DNA of 64,000 bases from Candidatus Gastranaerophilales bacterium (GTDB lineage: Bacteria; Cyanobacteriota; Vampirovibrionia; Gastranaerophilales; Gastranaerophilaceae): assembly GCA_944323985.1 (NCBI GenBank), contig CALUUP010000004.1, positions 28,450 to 92,449 of the forward strand, in the 5' to 3' direction. The notes beneath the pieces are model-generated. The model made no database searches and was not told where the DNA came from. It worked only from the letters and a program-made list of their open reading frames with translations. Below are positions 17,892 to 25,565 of the stretch, piece by piece; positions within the stretch are counted from its first letter, which is position 1, and each line of letters starts with the position of its first letter. The position numbers and the translations under genes are program-made.

Positions 17892-17963
17892 TTACTTATA
17901 ACATAAAAAAACCTCTCTTGAAAAAAAGAGAGGAAAGTTTGAGCGATGAGGATTCTTTATCAT
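17892..17963 (-). CDS. Possible 23-residue leader peptide before the radical SAM gene
   Basis: On the minus strand an ATG at 17963 opens a 23-codon frame (begins MIKNPHRSN, ends FLCYK) whose TAA at 17892-17894 lies 3 bases before the radical SAM ATG. It runs through the terminator-like hairpin at 17912-17933, as attenuation leader ORFs do. There is no clear ribosome binding site, and an ORF this short can arise by chance. Confidence 0.2.
   Translation of the reverse strand: MIKNPHRSNFPLFFSREVFLCYK
17912..17933 (-). terminator. Terminator-like hairpin in the leader of the radical SAM gene
   Basis: Read on the minus strand, CCTCTCTT pairs with AAGAGAGG (8 bp, 6-base loop) and is followed by a run of seven T. 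It sits 23 bases upstream of the radical SAM start codon with no minus-strand gene before it. It is therefore either an attenuator or the end of a short RNA started at a TTTACA-18-TTTAAT promoter-like pair. Confidence 0.7.
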
Positions 17964-18018
17964 AATAAGCTTATTTTTTACTATTTCATTAAACTTTTTG
18001 GTAATAGTAGTTGTAAAT

Positions 18019-18048
18019 TTGTTTAAAAATAAAAAATTGATGTATAAT
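18019..18048 (+). promoter_or_regulatory. Promoter of rfbCBA
   Basis: TTGTTT at 18019-18024 and a perfect TATAAT at 18043-18048 with an 18-base spacer, about 14 bases upstream of the AGGAGG of rfbC. Confidence 0.65.
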
Positions 18049-18068
18049 AGACAACATAGGAGGTCGTT

Positions 18069-18626
18069 TTGCCGTTTAAATTTGAAAAGTGTGATATAAA
18101 AGATTTAATAATTGTGACACCTCAAGTTTTTCTCGATAATAGAGGCTTTTTTTTAGAGAGTTATAAAGAAAGTGATTTTTTTAAAAATGGAATTAATGTA
18201 AAATTTAAACAAGACAATTATTCTAAATCATCAAAAGGAGTACTAAGAGGTTTGCATTTTCAAATAAAACCTTATGAGCAAGCTAAATTAGTAAGATGTG
18301 TAAAAGGAAAAATTTTGGATGTAGCTGTAGATATTCGTCCTAAATCAGAGACTTTTAAGCGATATGTGATGATTGAACTTTCAGAAGAGAATAAAAAAAT
18401 GTTTTTTATACCAAGTGGGTTTGCTCACGGTTTTGTTACGCTTTCTGATAGTGCTGAAATTCATTATAAAACGTCTGAAGAATATAATCCAAATTTTGAT
18501 AGAGGTATTTTTTGGGCTGATGAAGAAATTAATATTGATTGGAACATTAATTTCGAACCTATATTATCAGAAAAAGATTTAAAACAACCTCGATTAAGAG
18601 AACTTTCAATAAAGGAGCTTGAATAA
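18069..18626 (+). CDS. rfbC: dTDP-4-dehydrorhamnose 3,5-epimerase
   Basis: 185 residues, full length. It epimerises C3 and C5 of dTDP-4-keto-6-deoxyglucose. The cupin fold motifs are clear: VTPQVFLDNRGFFLESYKES, the QDNYSKSSKGVLRGLHFQ segment with the catalytic His of the RGLHFQ motif, and IPSGFAHGFVTLSD. The start is TTG, chosen because AGGAGG lies 5 bases upstream and nothing better is in frame. First gene of a rfbC-rfbB-rfbA unit; its stop codon is one base from the rfbB ATG. Confidence 0.94.
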   Translation: MPFKFEKCDIKDLIIVTPQVFLDNRGFFLESYKESDFFKNGINVKFKQDNYSKSSKGVLRGLHFQIKPYEQAKLVRCVKGKILDVAVDIRPKSETFKRYVMIELSEENKKMFFIPSGFAHGFVTLSDSAEIHYKTSEEYNPNFDRGIFWADEEINIDWNINFEPILSEKDLKQPRLRELSIKELE

Positions 18627-18627
18627 T

Positions 18628-19602
18628 ATGAAATTATTGGTAACAGGTGGTGCTGGTTTTATTGGAAGTTGTTTTATAAAACATATTTTAAATAAATATC
18701 CAAGTTATAAAATTATAAATTTAGATGCTTTAACATATTGTGGAAATTTAAATAATTTAATTAACGTCGAAAAGAATCCTAATTATAAATTTATAAAAGG
18801 CAATATTTGTGATAAAAATTTAGTCCGAGAAATTATTTCAGGAGTCGACTGTGTTATAAATTTTGCAGCAGAATCGCATGTCGATAACTCAATTAACAAT
18901 CCTGAAATTTTTATTGAAACAAATATAAAAGGAACATTAAACTTATTACAAGCATCTAAAGAATGTAAAATTAAAAGATATCTTCAAATATCTACTGACG
19001 AAGTCTATGGGACTTTAGGCAGTAGCGGATATTTTTATGAGACAACGCCTTTAGCACCAAATAGTCCATATTCTGCTTCTAAGGCAAGTGCTGATTTGTT
19101 AGTTAGAGCTTTTTATGAAACATATAAATTTCCTGTGTTAATAACAAGATGTTCTAATAATTATGGACCTTATCAATATCCTGAAAAATTAATTCCATTT
19201 TTTATATTACGTCTTTTAAATAATCAGAAAGTTCCCGTTTACGGAGATGGTATGAATGTTAGAGATTGGTTATATGTTTACGATCATTGTGAAGCTATTG
19301 ATTTAGTTTTACATAAAGGTGTAGAAGGAGAAATTTATAATATTGGTGGACACAATGAAAAAACTAATTTAGAAATTACTAATCTAATATTAGAAAAAAT
19401 GGGAAAAGATTCATCTTATATTGAATATGTGGAAGATAGGTTAGGACATGATAGAAGATATGCAATTTCAAATGATAAAATAACTTCTCAATTAGGCTGG
19501 AGCCCTAAGATTACTTTTGAAGAAGGAATAAATAAAACCATTGATTGGTATTTATCACACCAAAATTGGATAAAATCAATAGAAGAAAAAAAGAGGATTT
19601 AA
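18628..19602 (+). CDS. rfbB: dTDP-glucose 4,6-dehydratase
   Basis: About 324 residues, an extended short-chain dehydrogenase. It converts dTDP-glucose to dTDP-4-keto-6-deoxyglucose with bound NAD. The Rossmann motif VTGGAGFIGS is at the N-terminus; the SxxxK catalytic region (YSASKASADLLVRAFYETYK) and ISTDEVYGTLG are present. The ATG at 18628 has AAAGGAG 10 bases upstream; a TTG at 18619 is too close to it. It is tightly packed between rfbC and rfbA. The product can be used for rhamnose or for other 6-deoxyhexoses. Confidence 0.95.
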   Translation: MKLLVTGGAGFIGSCFIKHILNKYPSYKIINLDALTYCGNLNNLINVEKNPNYKFIKGNICDKNLVREIISGVDCVINFAAESHVDNSINNPEIFIETNIKGTLNLLQASKECKIKRYLQISTDEVYGTLGSSGYFYETTPLAPNSPYSASKASADLLVRAFYETYKFPVLITRCSNNYGPYQYPEKLIPFFILRLLNNQKVPVYGDGMNVRDWLYVYDHCEAIDLVLHKGVEGEIYNIGGHNEKTNLEITNLILEKMGKDSSYIEYVEDRLGHDRRYAISNDKITSQLGWSPKITFEEGINKTIDWYLSHQNWIKSIEEKKRI

Positions 19603-19606
19603 TTAA

Positions 19607-20476
19607 ATGAAAGGAATTGTTCTTGCAGGGGGTACTGGTTCTAGATTATATCCAAGTACAATTGCAATTTCTAAACAACTTTTACCTATATATGATAAAC
19701 CAATGATTTATTATCCTATTTCAGTATTAATGCTTGCTGGAATTAGAGAAATATTGATAATAACAACACCTCAAGATTCATCAAATTTTAAAAATTTATT
19801 AGGAGATGGCTCACAATTTGGAGTTAAATTCGTTTATAAAGAACAACCCAAGCCGGAAGGAATTGCTCAAGCTTTTATTTTAGCAGAAGATTTTATTGGA
19901 AAAGATTCGGTTGCTTTGGTTCTGGGTGATAATATTTTTTATGGTGCTGGATTCAGTTCTATTCTGCAATCTGCTATAAAAAATGTTAATGAAAAAAATG
20001 AAGCAACTATATTTGGTTATTCTGTAAAAAATCCTGAAAGATTTGGTGTTATTGAATTTGATAATAATAACAAAATTTTAAGTATCGAAGAAAAGCCTAT
20101 ATATCCTAAGTCAAATTACGCAGTTACAGGCTTATATTTTTATAATAATGATGTTATAGAATATGCGAAACAATTAAAACCTTCTAACAGGAATGAATTA
20201 GAAATAACAGATTTAAATAAGATTTATTTAAAAGAAAATCGTTTAAATGTAGAATTATTCGGAAGAGGTTTTGTTTGGCTAGATACGGGGACTCATCGTT
20301 CTCTACTTCAAGCTGGTCAGTACATTCAAGCAATTGAAGAAAATCAAGGTATTAAAGTTGCGTGCCTAGAAGAAATAGCATATCGAATGAATTTTTTAAC
20401 TAAAGAAGAAATTCTTAATAATATTTCAAAATGTCAAAATAATGAGTATTATAGTTATTTAAAAAATATCAACTAG
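19607..20476 (+). CDS. rfbA: Glucose-1-phosphate thymidylyltransferase
   Basis: 289 residues, the normal RfbA/RmlA length. It makes dTDP-glucose from glucose-1-phosphate and dTTP. The nucleotide-binding signature [19 protein letters not shown], the [11 protein letters not shown] segment and the metal-binding [10 protein letters not shown] are clear, and the C-terminus has [11 protein letters not shown]. Last gene of the rfbCBA unit; no rfbD (dTDP-4-dehydrorhamnose reductase) follows. An alcohol dehydrogenase with its own promoter comes next. Confidence 0.95.
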   Translation: MKGIVLAGGTGSRLYPSTIAISKQLLPIYDKPMIYYPISVLMLAGIREILIITTPQDSSNFKNLLGDGSQFGVKFVYKEQPKPEGIAQAFILAEDFIGKDSVALVLGDNIFYGAGFSSILQSAIKNVNEKNEATIFGYSVKNPERFGVIEFDNNNKILSIEEKPIYPKSNYAVTGLYFYNNDVIEYAKQLKPSNRNELEITDLNKIYLKENRLNVELFGRGFVWLDTGTHRSLLQAGQYIQAIEENQGIKVACLEEIAYRMNFLTKEEILNNISKCQNNEYYSYLKNIN

Positions 20477-20481
20477 AATAA

Positions 20482-20510
20482 TTGAAGAACTAATAAAAAT
20501 ATGTTAAAAT
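20482..20510 (+). promoter_or_regulatory. Promoter of the alcohol dehydrogenase gene
   Basis: TTGAAG at 20482-20487 and TAAAAT at 20505-20510 separated by 17 bases, 46 bases before the ATG at 20557; the gene also has an AGGAGG ribosome binding site. Confidence 0.5.
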
Positions 20511-20556
20511 AGTTTATTGGTCTAGTGTTTAGTATTAAAAATTAAAGGAGGCATTT

Positions 20557-21612
20557 ATGAAATGTTATGCAATGCTTTCAATTGGTCACACAGGTTGGAT
20601 TAATAAAGATATACCAAAATGTGGTCCAATGGATGCAATATGTAAGCCAATTGCATTAGCACCTTGTACATCTGATGTTCACACAGTTTGGGCCGGAGCT
20701 ATTGGAGATAGGCACAATATGGTCTTAGGTCATGAAGCAGTCGGTGAAGTTGTTGAAGTCGGAAATTTAGTAAAAGATTTTAAAGTCGGAGATAAAGTTT
20801 TAGTATCCGCAATAACTCCTGATTGGAACTCTCTTGAAGCACAGGAAGGATACGCAATGCATTCTGGAGGTATGCTTTCAGGATGGAAATTTTCTAATTT
20901 CAAAGACGGCGTATTTGCTGAATATTTCCATGTAAATGATGCTGATGGTAATTTAGCCCTACTTCCTGAAGGAATGGACTTAGGAGCAGCGTGTATGATT
21001 AGCGATATGGTACCTACTGGTTTTCACGGAGTAGAACTTGCTGATGTCCAATTTGGAGATAATGTTGCAGTAATAGGTATTGGACCTGTCGGATTAATGT
21101 CAGTTGCAGCTGCTGCGATAAGAGGAGCTGCAAATATTTATGCCGTCGGTTCCAGAAAAAATTGTGCAGACTTAGCTCTAGAATTTGGTGCTACTGATAT
21201 AATTAACTACAAAGAAGGTGATATTGTAGAACAAATTTTAGATAAAACTCATGGTAAAGGAGTTGATAGAATTGTTGTAGCAGGTGGTAACAACGACACC
21301 TTTGACCAAGCATTCAAAATGCTAAAGCCTGGTGGAAAAATTGGCAACGTAAATTATCTAGGCGAGGGCGAATACGTAAAAATTCCTCGAATCGAATGGG
21401 GATGTGGCATGGGGCATAAACAAATTACAGGAGGACTCATGCCAGGTGGACGTTTGCGTTCAGAAAAACTAGCAAGACTAGTTGAAACTGGAAGAATTCA
21501 TCCAGAAAAGCTAATTACCCATAAATTCCAAGGTCTTGAAAATGTAGAGCAAGCTCTTATGCTTATGAAAGATAAACCTCGTGATTTAATTAAGCCTCTT
21601 GTAATAGTCTAA
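20557..21612 (+). CDS. adh: Zinc-dependent secondary alcohol dehydrogenase (Thermoanaerobacter ADH type)
   Basis: 351 residues, the same length as the Thermoanaerobacter brockii enzyme, and the sequence follows my memory of it closely. Catalytic zinc ligands Cys37 (APCTSD) and His59 (GHEAVGEVVEVG) are at the same positions, and the Asp of the MISDMVPTGFHG segment is the third. The Rossmann motif is GIGPVGLM. The following GSRKNC carries the Gly-Ser-Arg that gives NADPH preference in this family. The structural-zinc cysteine cluster is absent, as expected. It interconverts secondary alcohols and ketones or acts on acetaldehyde, so a fermentative role is likely. It has its own promoter and terminator. 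Confidence 0.92.
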   Translation: MKCYAMLSIGHTGWINKDIPKCGPMDAICKPIALAPCTSDVHTVWAGAIGDRHNMVLGHEAVGEVVEVGNLVKDFKVGDKVLVSAITPDWNSLEAQEGYAMHSGGMLSGWKFSNFKDGVFAEYFHVNDADGNLALLPEGMDLGAACMISDMVPTGFHGVELADVQFGDNVAVIGIGPVGLMSVAAAAIRGAANIYAVGSRKNCADLALEFGATDIINYKEGDIVEQILDKTHGKGVDRIVVAGGNNDTFDQAFKMLKPGGKIGNVNYLGEGEYVKIPRIEWGCGMGHKQITGGLMPGGRLRSEKLARLVETGRIHPEKLITHKFQGLENVEQALMLMKDKPRDLIKPLVIV

Positions 21613-21617
21613 GCAAT

Positions 21618-21650
21618 AAAAAAAGGAATTCTAGTGGATTCCTTTTTTTT
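21618..21650 (+). terminator. Intrinsic terminator of the alcohol dehydrogenase gene
   Basis: A 12-bp stem (AAAAAAAGGAAT at 21618-21629 with its complement at 21638-21649), an 8-base loop and a T run within the stem end. Confidence 0.9.
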
Positions 21651-21691
21651 ATGTTAAAATATCTCTAAAATAAACTACTGGAGATATGAAA

Positions 21692-22375
21692 ATGGAAAAT
21701 CATGAACATTCTCATTCTGTATCTGAAAATAATGAGAAAAAAACTTTAGCTGTAATTATTTTTACAATAATAATGATGTGTGTAGAAATTGCATATGGAT
21801 ATATCACTCATTCTATGGCACTACTTGCTGATGGATACCATATGGGAACTCACGCTCTCGCACTAGGGCTTACATATATTGCATATATTCTTACTAGAAA
21901 ATTTGCAAATTCAGAAATTTTTCTAAATGGACCTGATAAAATTGGAACACTCGCAGGATACACCAGCTCTATTTTTCTTGGACTTACCGGTATTTGGATA
22001 ATAATTGAAGCTCTGGAAAGATTTTTTAATCCTCTAAAAATTGATTTTAATGATGCAATACTAGTTGCAATTATTGGATTAGTTGTAAATGCTGTTTGTA
22101 TATTTATCATGGAAGGGAAACACTCCCATAACCATGAACACCAAGAAAAAGAACATAAAGAAGATTATAATTATAAAGCAGCTTATTACCACATTCTAGC
22201 TGATGCTCTTACTTCTTTGCTAGCAATTGGAGCGTTATTAATTGGAAAATCCTTCCATATAGTTTTCTTAGATTCAATTGTTGGTATTTTAGGAGGTATT
22301 CTAATATTGAGCTGGACAATCAATCTTTTAATAGGAACTGTAAAAATACTCTTAGATATGAAAGATTGCAAGTAA
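21692..22375 (+). CDS. Cation diffusion facilitator (CzcD/DmeF-like metal exporter)
   Basis: About 227 residues with six predicted membrane helices. His-rich segments occur at the N-terminus (MENHEHSHSVSEN) and in the loop between helices 4 and 5 (GKHSHNHEHQEKEHKED). The metal-site motifs are ADGYHMGTHALAL in helix 2 and HILADALTSLLA in helix 5. CDF proteins export Zn, Co, Ni, Fe or Mn by proton antiport. It lacks the usual C-terminal cytoplasmic domain, like the DmeF-type short members. The ATG at 21692 has GGAG 8 bases upstream; an ATG at 21686 is too close. The stop directly abuts the convergent gene's stop. Confidence 0.9.
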   Translation: MENHEHSHSVSENNEKKTLAVIIFTIIMMCVEIAYGYITHSMALLADGYHMGTHALALGLTYIAYILTRKFANSEIFLNGPDKIGTLAGYTSSIFLGLTGIWIIIEALERFFNPLKIDFNDAILVAIIGLVVNAVCIFIMEGKHSHNHEHQEKEHKEDYNYKAAYYHILADALTSLLAIGALLIGKSFHIVFLDSIVGILGGILILSWTINLLIGTVKILLDMKDCK

Positions 22376-23383
22376 TCAGGAAGATTTTTCGCCATTACGA
22401 TATCCAATACCTGCTCTATAGCCTGATATTGAATATAAAATAGGAAGAGCTGGTTCTATCCACTTAAGCCCAGATAGAACAGCTACTGTAGCTACATCAT
22501 CCAGATGCAAGCCCAAATCCATAGCTTCAGGTTTTCTTTCTGAATATAGATTTTGATTTTGTTTTTTATTTGAACAAATCAATGGTTCAATACACTTTTT
22601 ACTAATCAAATTCGCGATTACACTTCCTCCAATAACACCTGTTAATATTATCCCTGACACCATTCCTATTGCTCTTGCAGACTTTGACTTTATATTATTT
22701 TTTTCTAGAATCCCTAAAGCTATTCCTGCTCCTACATTACATAAAAATATATTTGCTAAATATTGATAGACCCCTTCTTTTATTTTATTAGGAACTTTCT
22801 CTTTCCATTTATTATCAATTGCAGCATCACCTGAAACCCCACCAATTATTCCTCCTAACACTGGAATTAACCCCATAAGAGATAACCTTTTTATCTCTCC
22901 AAAGATGTCTTTTGAAGTTATATTATCAGGCTCAGGTATGAATTTATTCAAAAATTCCTTTCCAGTTTTATTACTATCTAATTCTTTATAGATTTTAGAA
23001 ATTTCTGATATATTCAAAATCTTATTTTTTCCTTTTTCTAAAATTTTTTGAGACTCTTTACTTATTTTATTTGTCTTTACAAACTCATCTACTAGCTTTG
23101 AATTACTTACCTCCAAATCCTTTAAATTTATATTATTGCTAAGTCCTTTTATACCAAGAGATTTTACACCTCTAGTAGATATCAAAGCCGATAGCATTGT
23201 AACAGACAGTACACTAAAAAGTCTAAATGTCTCATTTTTTTGCTTTTCTTTTTCTGTATTTTTAATATGATTACCCAACATAAAAGCTCCACCAAATCCC
23301 ATAATCAAAGGAACCGACTGAGAAAATTTCCCAACTAATCTAGGCTGATCTAAAAATTTTCCAAGTGCTAAAATACGACTCAT
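22376..23383 (-). CDS. Lineage-specific membrane protein, 335 residues
   Basis: Not a recognised family. Hydrophobic segments are visible near residues 22-38 (SVPLIMGFGGAFMLG), 52-68, 168-185 (LMGLIPVLGGIIGGVSG), 208-225 (LANIFLCNVGAGIALGI) and 240-258 (MVSGIILTGVIGGSVIANLI), so it probably spans the membrane several times. A polar helical domain covers about 70-165. The ribosome binding site is AAGGAG. A perfect 16-bp palindrome lies just upstream of it and may be an operator. Its place between a metal exporter and a DtxR-type regulator hints at metal homeostasis, but the sequence itself shows no metal motif. Confidence 0.75.
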   Translation of the reverse strand: MSRILALGKFLDQPRLVGKFSQSVPLIMGFGGAFMLGNHIKNTEKEKQKNETFRLFSVLSVTMLSALISTRGVKSLGIKGLSNNINLKDLEVSNSKLVDEFVKTNKISKESQKILEKGKNKILNISEISKIYKELDSNKTGKEFLNKFIPEPDNITSKDIFGEIKRLSLMGLIPVLGGIIGGVSGDAAIDNKWKEKVPNKIKEGVYQYLANIFLCNVGAGIALGILEKNNIKSKSARAIGMVSGIILTGVIGGSVIANLISKKCIEPLICSNKKQNQNLYSERKPEAMDLGLHLDDVATVAVLSGLKWIEPALPILYSISGYRAGIGYRNGEKSS

Positions 23384-23395
23384 TTTTCTCCTTTT

Positions 23396-23411
23396 GTTAG
23401 TTTAAACTAAC
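23396..23411. promoter_or_regulatory. Perfect 16-bp palindrome, candidate operator
   Basis: GTTAGTTTAAACTAAC reads the same on both strands with no loop, so it is a DNA site rather than a hairpin. It lies 13-28 bases before the membrane protein start and 25 bases after the DtxR-type gene. The TTAG/CTAA arms resemble half-sites of DtxR/MntR boxes. Confidence 0.5.
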
Positions 23412-23435
23412 ATTTTATTCAAAAATTTTTCTTTT

Positions 23436-23819
23436 CTATTTTTCGATTTTTTCTACATAACTAATTAACTTTTCTAAAGCATTGTTAGAAATAACATGTT
23501 CAACTTTACAAGCATTTTCAGAAGCTTCAACAGTATCTAGACCTAAAATTTCGTAGAAAAATCTATACAAAATTTTATGCTTTTTTATAACCTCTTTTGC
23601 AACATCTTCACCTAATTTTGTAAAAGTAATTTCTTCATAACGGCCATGATTTATCAAACCTTTTGTTGCGAGATTTTTTAAAGCTTCTGTAACAGAAGAG
23701 CGTTTTACATTTAACCTCTTTGCAACCTCAACAGCTTTTACAGCTTGATTTTGCTCATAAATTTCATACAAAGCTTCTATATAGTCTTCTAAACTTGCAG
23801 ATAAATTTAGTTCGTTCAT
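23436..23819 (-). CDS. DtxR/MntR-family metal-dependent transcriptional regulator
   Basis: About 127 residues from the ATG at 23819, which has GAGG 5 bases upstream; an earlier in-frame ATG at 23855 lacks one. Winged-helix DNA-binding domain at about residues 5-65 (LEDYIEALYEIYEQNQAVKA, VAKRLNVKRSSVTEALKNLA, ITFTKLGEDVA) followed by the dimerisation and metal-binding domain (KHKILYRFFYEILGLD, CKVEHVISNNALEKL) with the conserved Cys/Glu/His of this family. No C-terminal SH3-like domain, as in MntR and short DtxR proteins. It should repress genes when Mn(II) or Fe(II) is abundant. A DtxR-like box lies directly upstream, so autoregulation is likely. Confidence 0.9.
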   Translation of the reverse strand: MNELNLSASLEDYIEALYEIYEQNQAVKAVEVAKRLNVKRSSVTEALKNLATKGLINHGRYEEITFTKLGEDVAKEVIKKHKILYRFFYEILGLDTVEASENACKVEHVISNNALEKLISYVEKIEK

Positions 23820-23837
23820 ATTTACCTCAAGATAATT

Positions 23838-23852
23838 GTAAGGCAAACCTAA
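23838..23852 (-). promoter_or_regulatory. DtxR/MntR-like box upstream of the regulator
   Basis: On the minus strand TTAGGTTTGCCTTAC closely follows the TTAGGTTAGCCTAA core of DtxR/IdeR-type operators. It lies 19-33 bases before the start codon in the short prfB-regulator gap. Confidence 0.5.
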
Positions 23853-23873
23853 CAAATTTTCAAGGCAGAATAT

Positions 23874-24935
23874 TTATGATTTTAAATATTCTTCTATAAA
23901 ACCATCTAAATCGCCATCCATAACGGCATCAACGTTACCAACTTCATATCCGGTACGATGGTCTTTTACCATTTTATAAGGATGGAATACATAAGAACGG
24001 ATTTGAGAGCCAAAATTTATATCAAAATTTTCACCCTTTAGCTCTGCTAGTTTCTTTTCGTGTTCTCTTTGTCTTATTTCAAGTAATTTAGAAGCAAGCA
24101 TTTGCATAGCATTTTCTTTATTTTGAAGTTGTGAGCGCTCTTGTTGACACTTTACAACAATTCCTGTAGGTTTGTGTAAAATTCTTACGGCAGTTTCTAC
24201 CTTATTGACATTTTGTCCGCCTGCTCCACCTGAACGCATTGTATCTACTTCAATGTCTTCCGGAGGAATAGAAATAGTTTTTTCATAATCAGGTATTATT
24301 GGAGAAACTTCACAAGATGCAAAACTTGTTTGACGTTTTCCATTAGCATTAAAAGGAGAAATTCTTACAAGTCTATGAACACCTTTTTCTGCTTTAGCGT
24401 AACCATAAGCATACTTACCTGTAATCTTTATAGTAGCAGATTTTATCCCAGCTTCTTCACCATCAGACTTATCAATTAATTCAACTTTCCAACCTCTTGA
24501 TTCAGCCCAGCGGGTATACATTCTAAGTAGCATATTTGCCCAATCCTGTGCGTCTGTCCCACCTGCTCCGGCATTGATTGAAAGAAAAGCATCAGCTTCG
24601 TCATAATCTCCTGATAACATTTTTTGTATATCATATTTTGCAAGTTCTTTTTCCAACTGAGCTAGCTGTATATTGCTCTCTGCAATCAATTCTTCATCAG
24701 CTATTTCTTGAGCAGTCTTTGCATCATCAATTATAGACTCCCACTTAGAAAACATCTCTAGAGTTTCTTTGATTTCTCTTGATTTTTGTCCTAATTCTGA
24801 CGCCAAATTTTGGTTTGACCAAACTTCCGGAGTCTGCAATTTAGACTCAATTTCAGACAAATCTTTTTTTAATTTATCAAAATCGATATTTTTTTTATTC
24901 TGATTTACACTTTGTTCAAGTTCTTGCAAATTCAT
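23874..24935 (-). CDS. prfB: Peptide chain release factor 2, without programmed frameshift
   Basis: 353 residues. Recognises UGA and UAA stop codons. The tripeptide anticodon SPF is in [16 protein letters not shown] and the peptidyl-hydrolysis motif GGQ in [16 protein letters not shown]. The N-terminus is a single open frame ([12 protein letters not shown], then [11 protein letters not shown]), and the usual CTTTGAC frameshift site before the FDxxK region is absent; in-frame prfB genes of this kind occur in some lineages. The ATG overlaps the tmk stop as ATGA. Length is within the RF2 range (about 350-370). Confidence 0.95.
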   Translation of the reverse strand: MNLQELEQSVNQNKKNIDFDKLKKDLSEIESKLQTPEVWSNQNLASELGQKSREIKETLEMFSKWESIIDDAKTAQEIADEELIAESNIQLAQLEKELAKYDIQKMLSGDYDEADAFLSINAGAGGTDAQDWANMLLRMYTRWAESRGWKVELIDKSDGEEAGIKSATIKITGKYAYGYAKAEKGVHRLVRISPFNANGKRQTSFASCEVSPIIPDYEKTISIPPEDIEVDTMRSGGAGGQNVNKVETAVRILHKPTGIVVKCQQERSQLQNKENAMQMLASKLLEIRQREHEKKLAELKGENFDINFGSQIRSYVFHPYKMVKDHRTGYEVGNVDAVMDGDLDGFIEEYLKS

Positions 24936-25540
24936 AATTTTTCCACTAACTCTACGACTTTTTTATGTATATTTTCTATTGTATCAGAAGAATTTATAAC
25001 TTTTACTCTATCAGGCTCTTTTTTAGCAATCTCTAAATAACCATTTCTTACTCTATTGAAAAATTCTATTCCGGCAGATTCCATTCTATCTTTCTGATTT
25101 CCAACTCTTTGCATTGAAGTTTCTATATCAATATCAAAAACAATAGTTAAATCAGGCTTTAATCCCCCAGTTGCAATATTATTTAAATAGTTAATTCTAT
25201 CCAAATCTAACTTTCTTCCATAACCTTGATAAGCAACAGTTGAGTCAGTATGCCTATCACAAAGAATAATTTTACCCTCTTTTATTGCAGGCTTGATTAT
25301 ACAATCTATATGTTGCGCTCTATCTGCTAAAAACAAAAACGATTCAGCTTGAGGAGAGACCTCTCCATCATAGTTTAAAAGGATCTCTCGAAGTTTTACG
25401 CCTAGCCCGATAGCACCAGGTTCTCTAGTAAGCAAAGTTCTATTACCTTTATTTTTTAAATATTCGTCCAGAAGTTTAATTTGTGTAGTTTTTCCACACC
25501 CATCAGCTCCTTCAAATGTTATAAATATACCTTTTTTCAT
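24932..25540 (-). CDS. tmk: Thymidylate kinase
   Basis: About 202 residues from [11 protein letters not shown]; two earlier ATGs (25615, 25582) overlap the preceding gene and add residues outside the family. It phosphorylates dTMP to dTDP. P-loop [12 protein letters not shown], the DR(H/Y) motif ([17 protein letters not shown]) and the lid are all present. Its start lies 25 bases after the lytic transglycosylase stop and it overlaps prfB by 4 bases, so the three are probably co-transcribed. Confidence 0.93.
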   Translation of the reverse strand: MKKGIFITFEGADGCGKTTQIKLLDEYLKNKGNRTLLTREPGAIGLGVKLREILLNYDGEVSPQAESFLFLADRAQHIDCIIKPAIKEGKIILCDRHTDSTVAYQGYGRKLDLDRINYLNNIATGGLKPDLTIVFDIDIETSMQRVGNQKDRMESAGIEFFNRVRNGYLEIAKKEPDRVKVINSSDTIENIHKKVVELVEKL

Positions 25541-25565
25541 ATTTTTGATTTTATCATAAACATTA

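Noticed and set aside
21692..22375. CDF gene as a truncated pseudogene
   Set aside because: Short CDF proteins without the C-terminal domain are known; all six helices and both metal motifs are intact.
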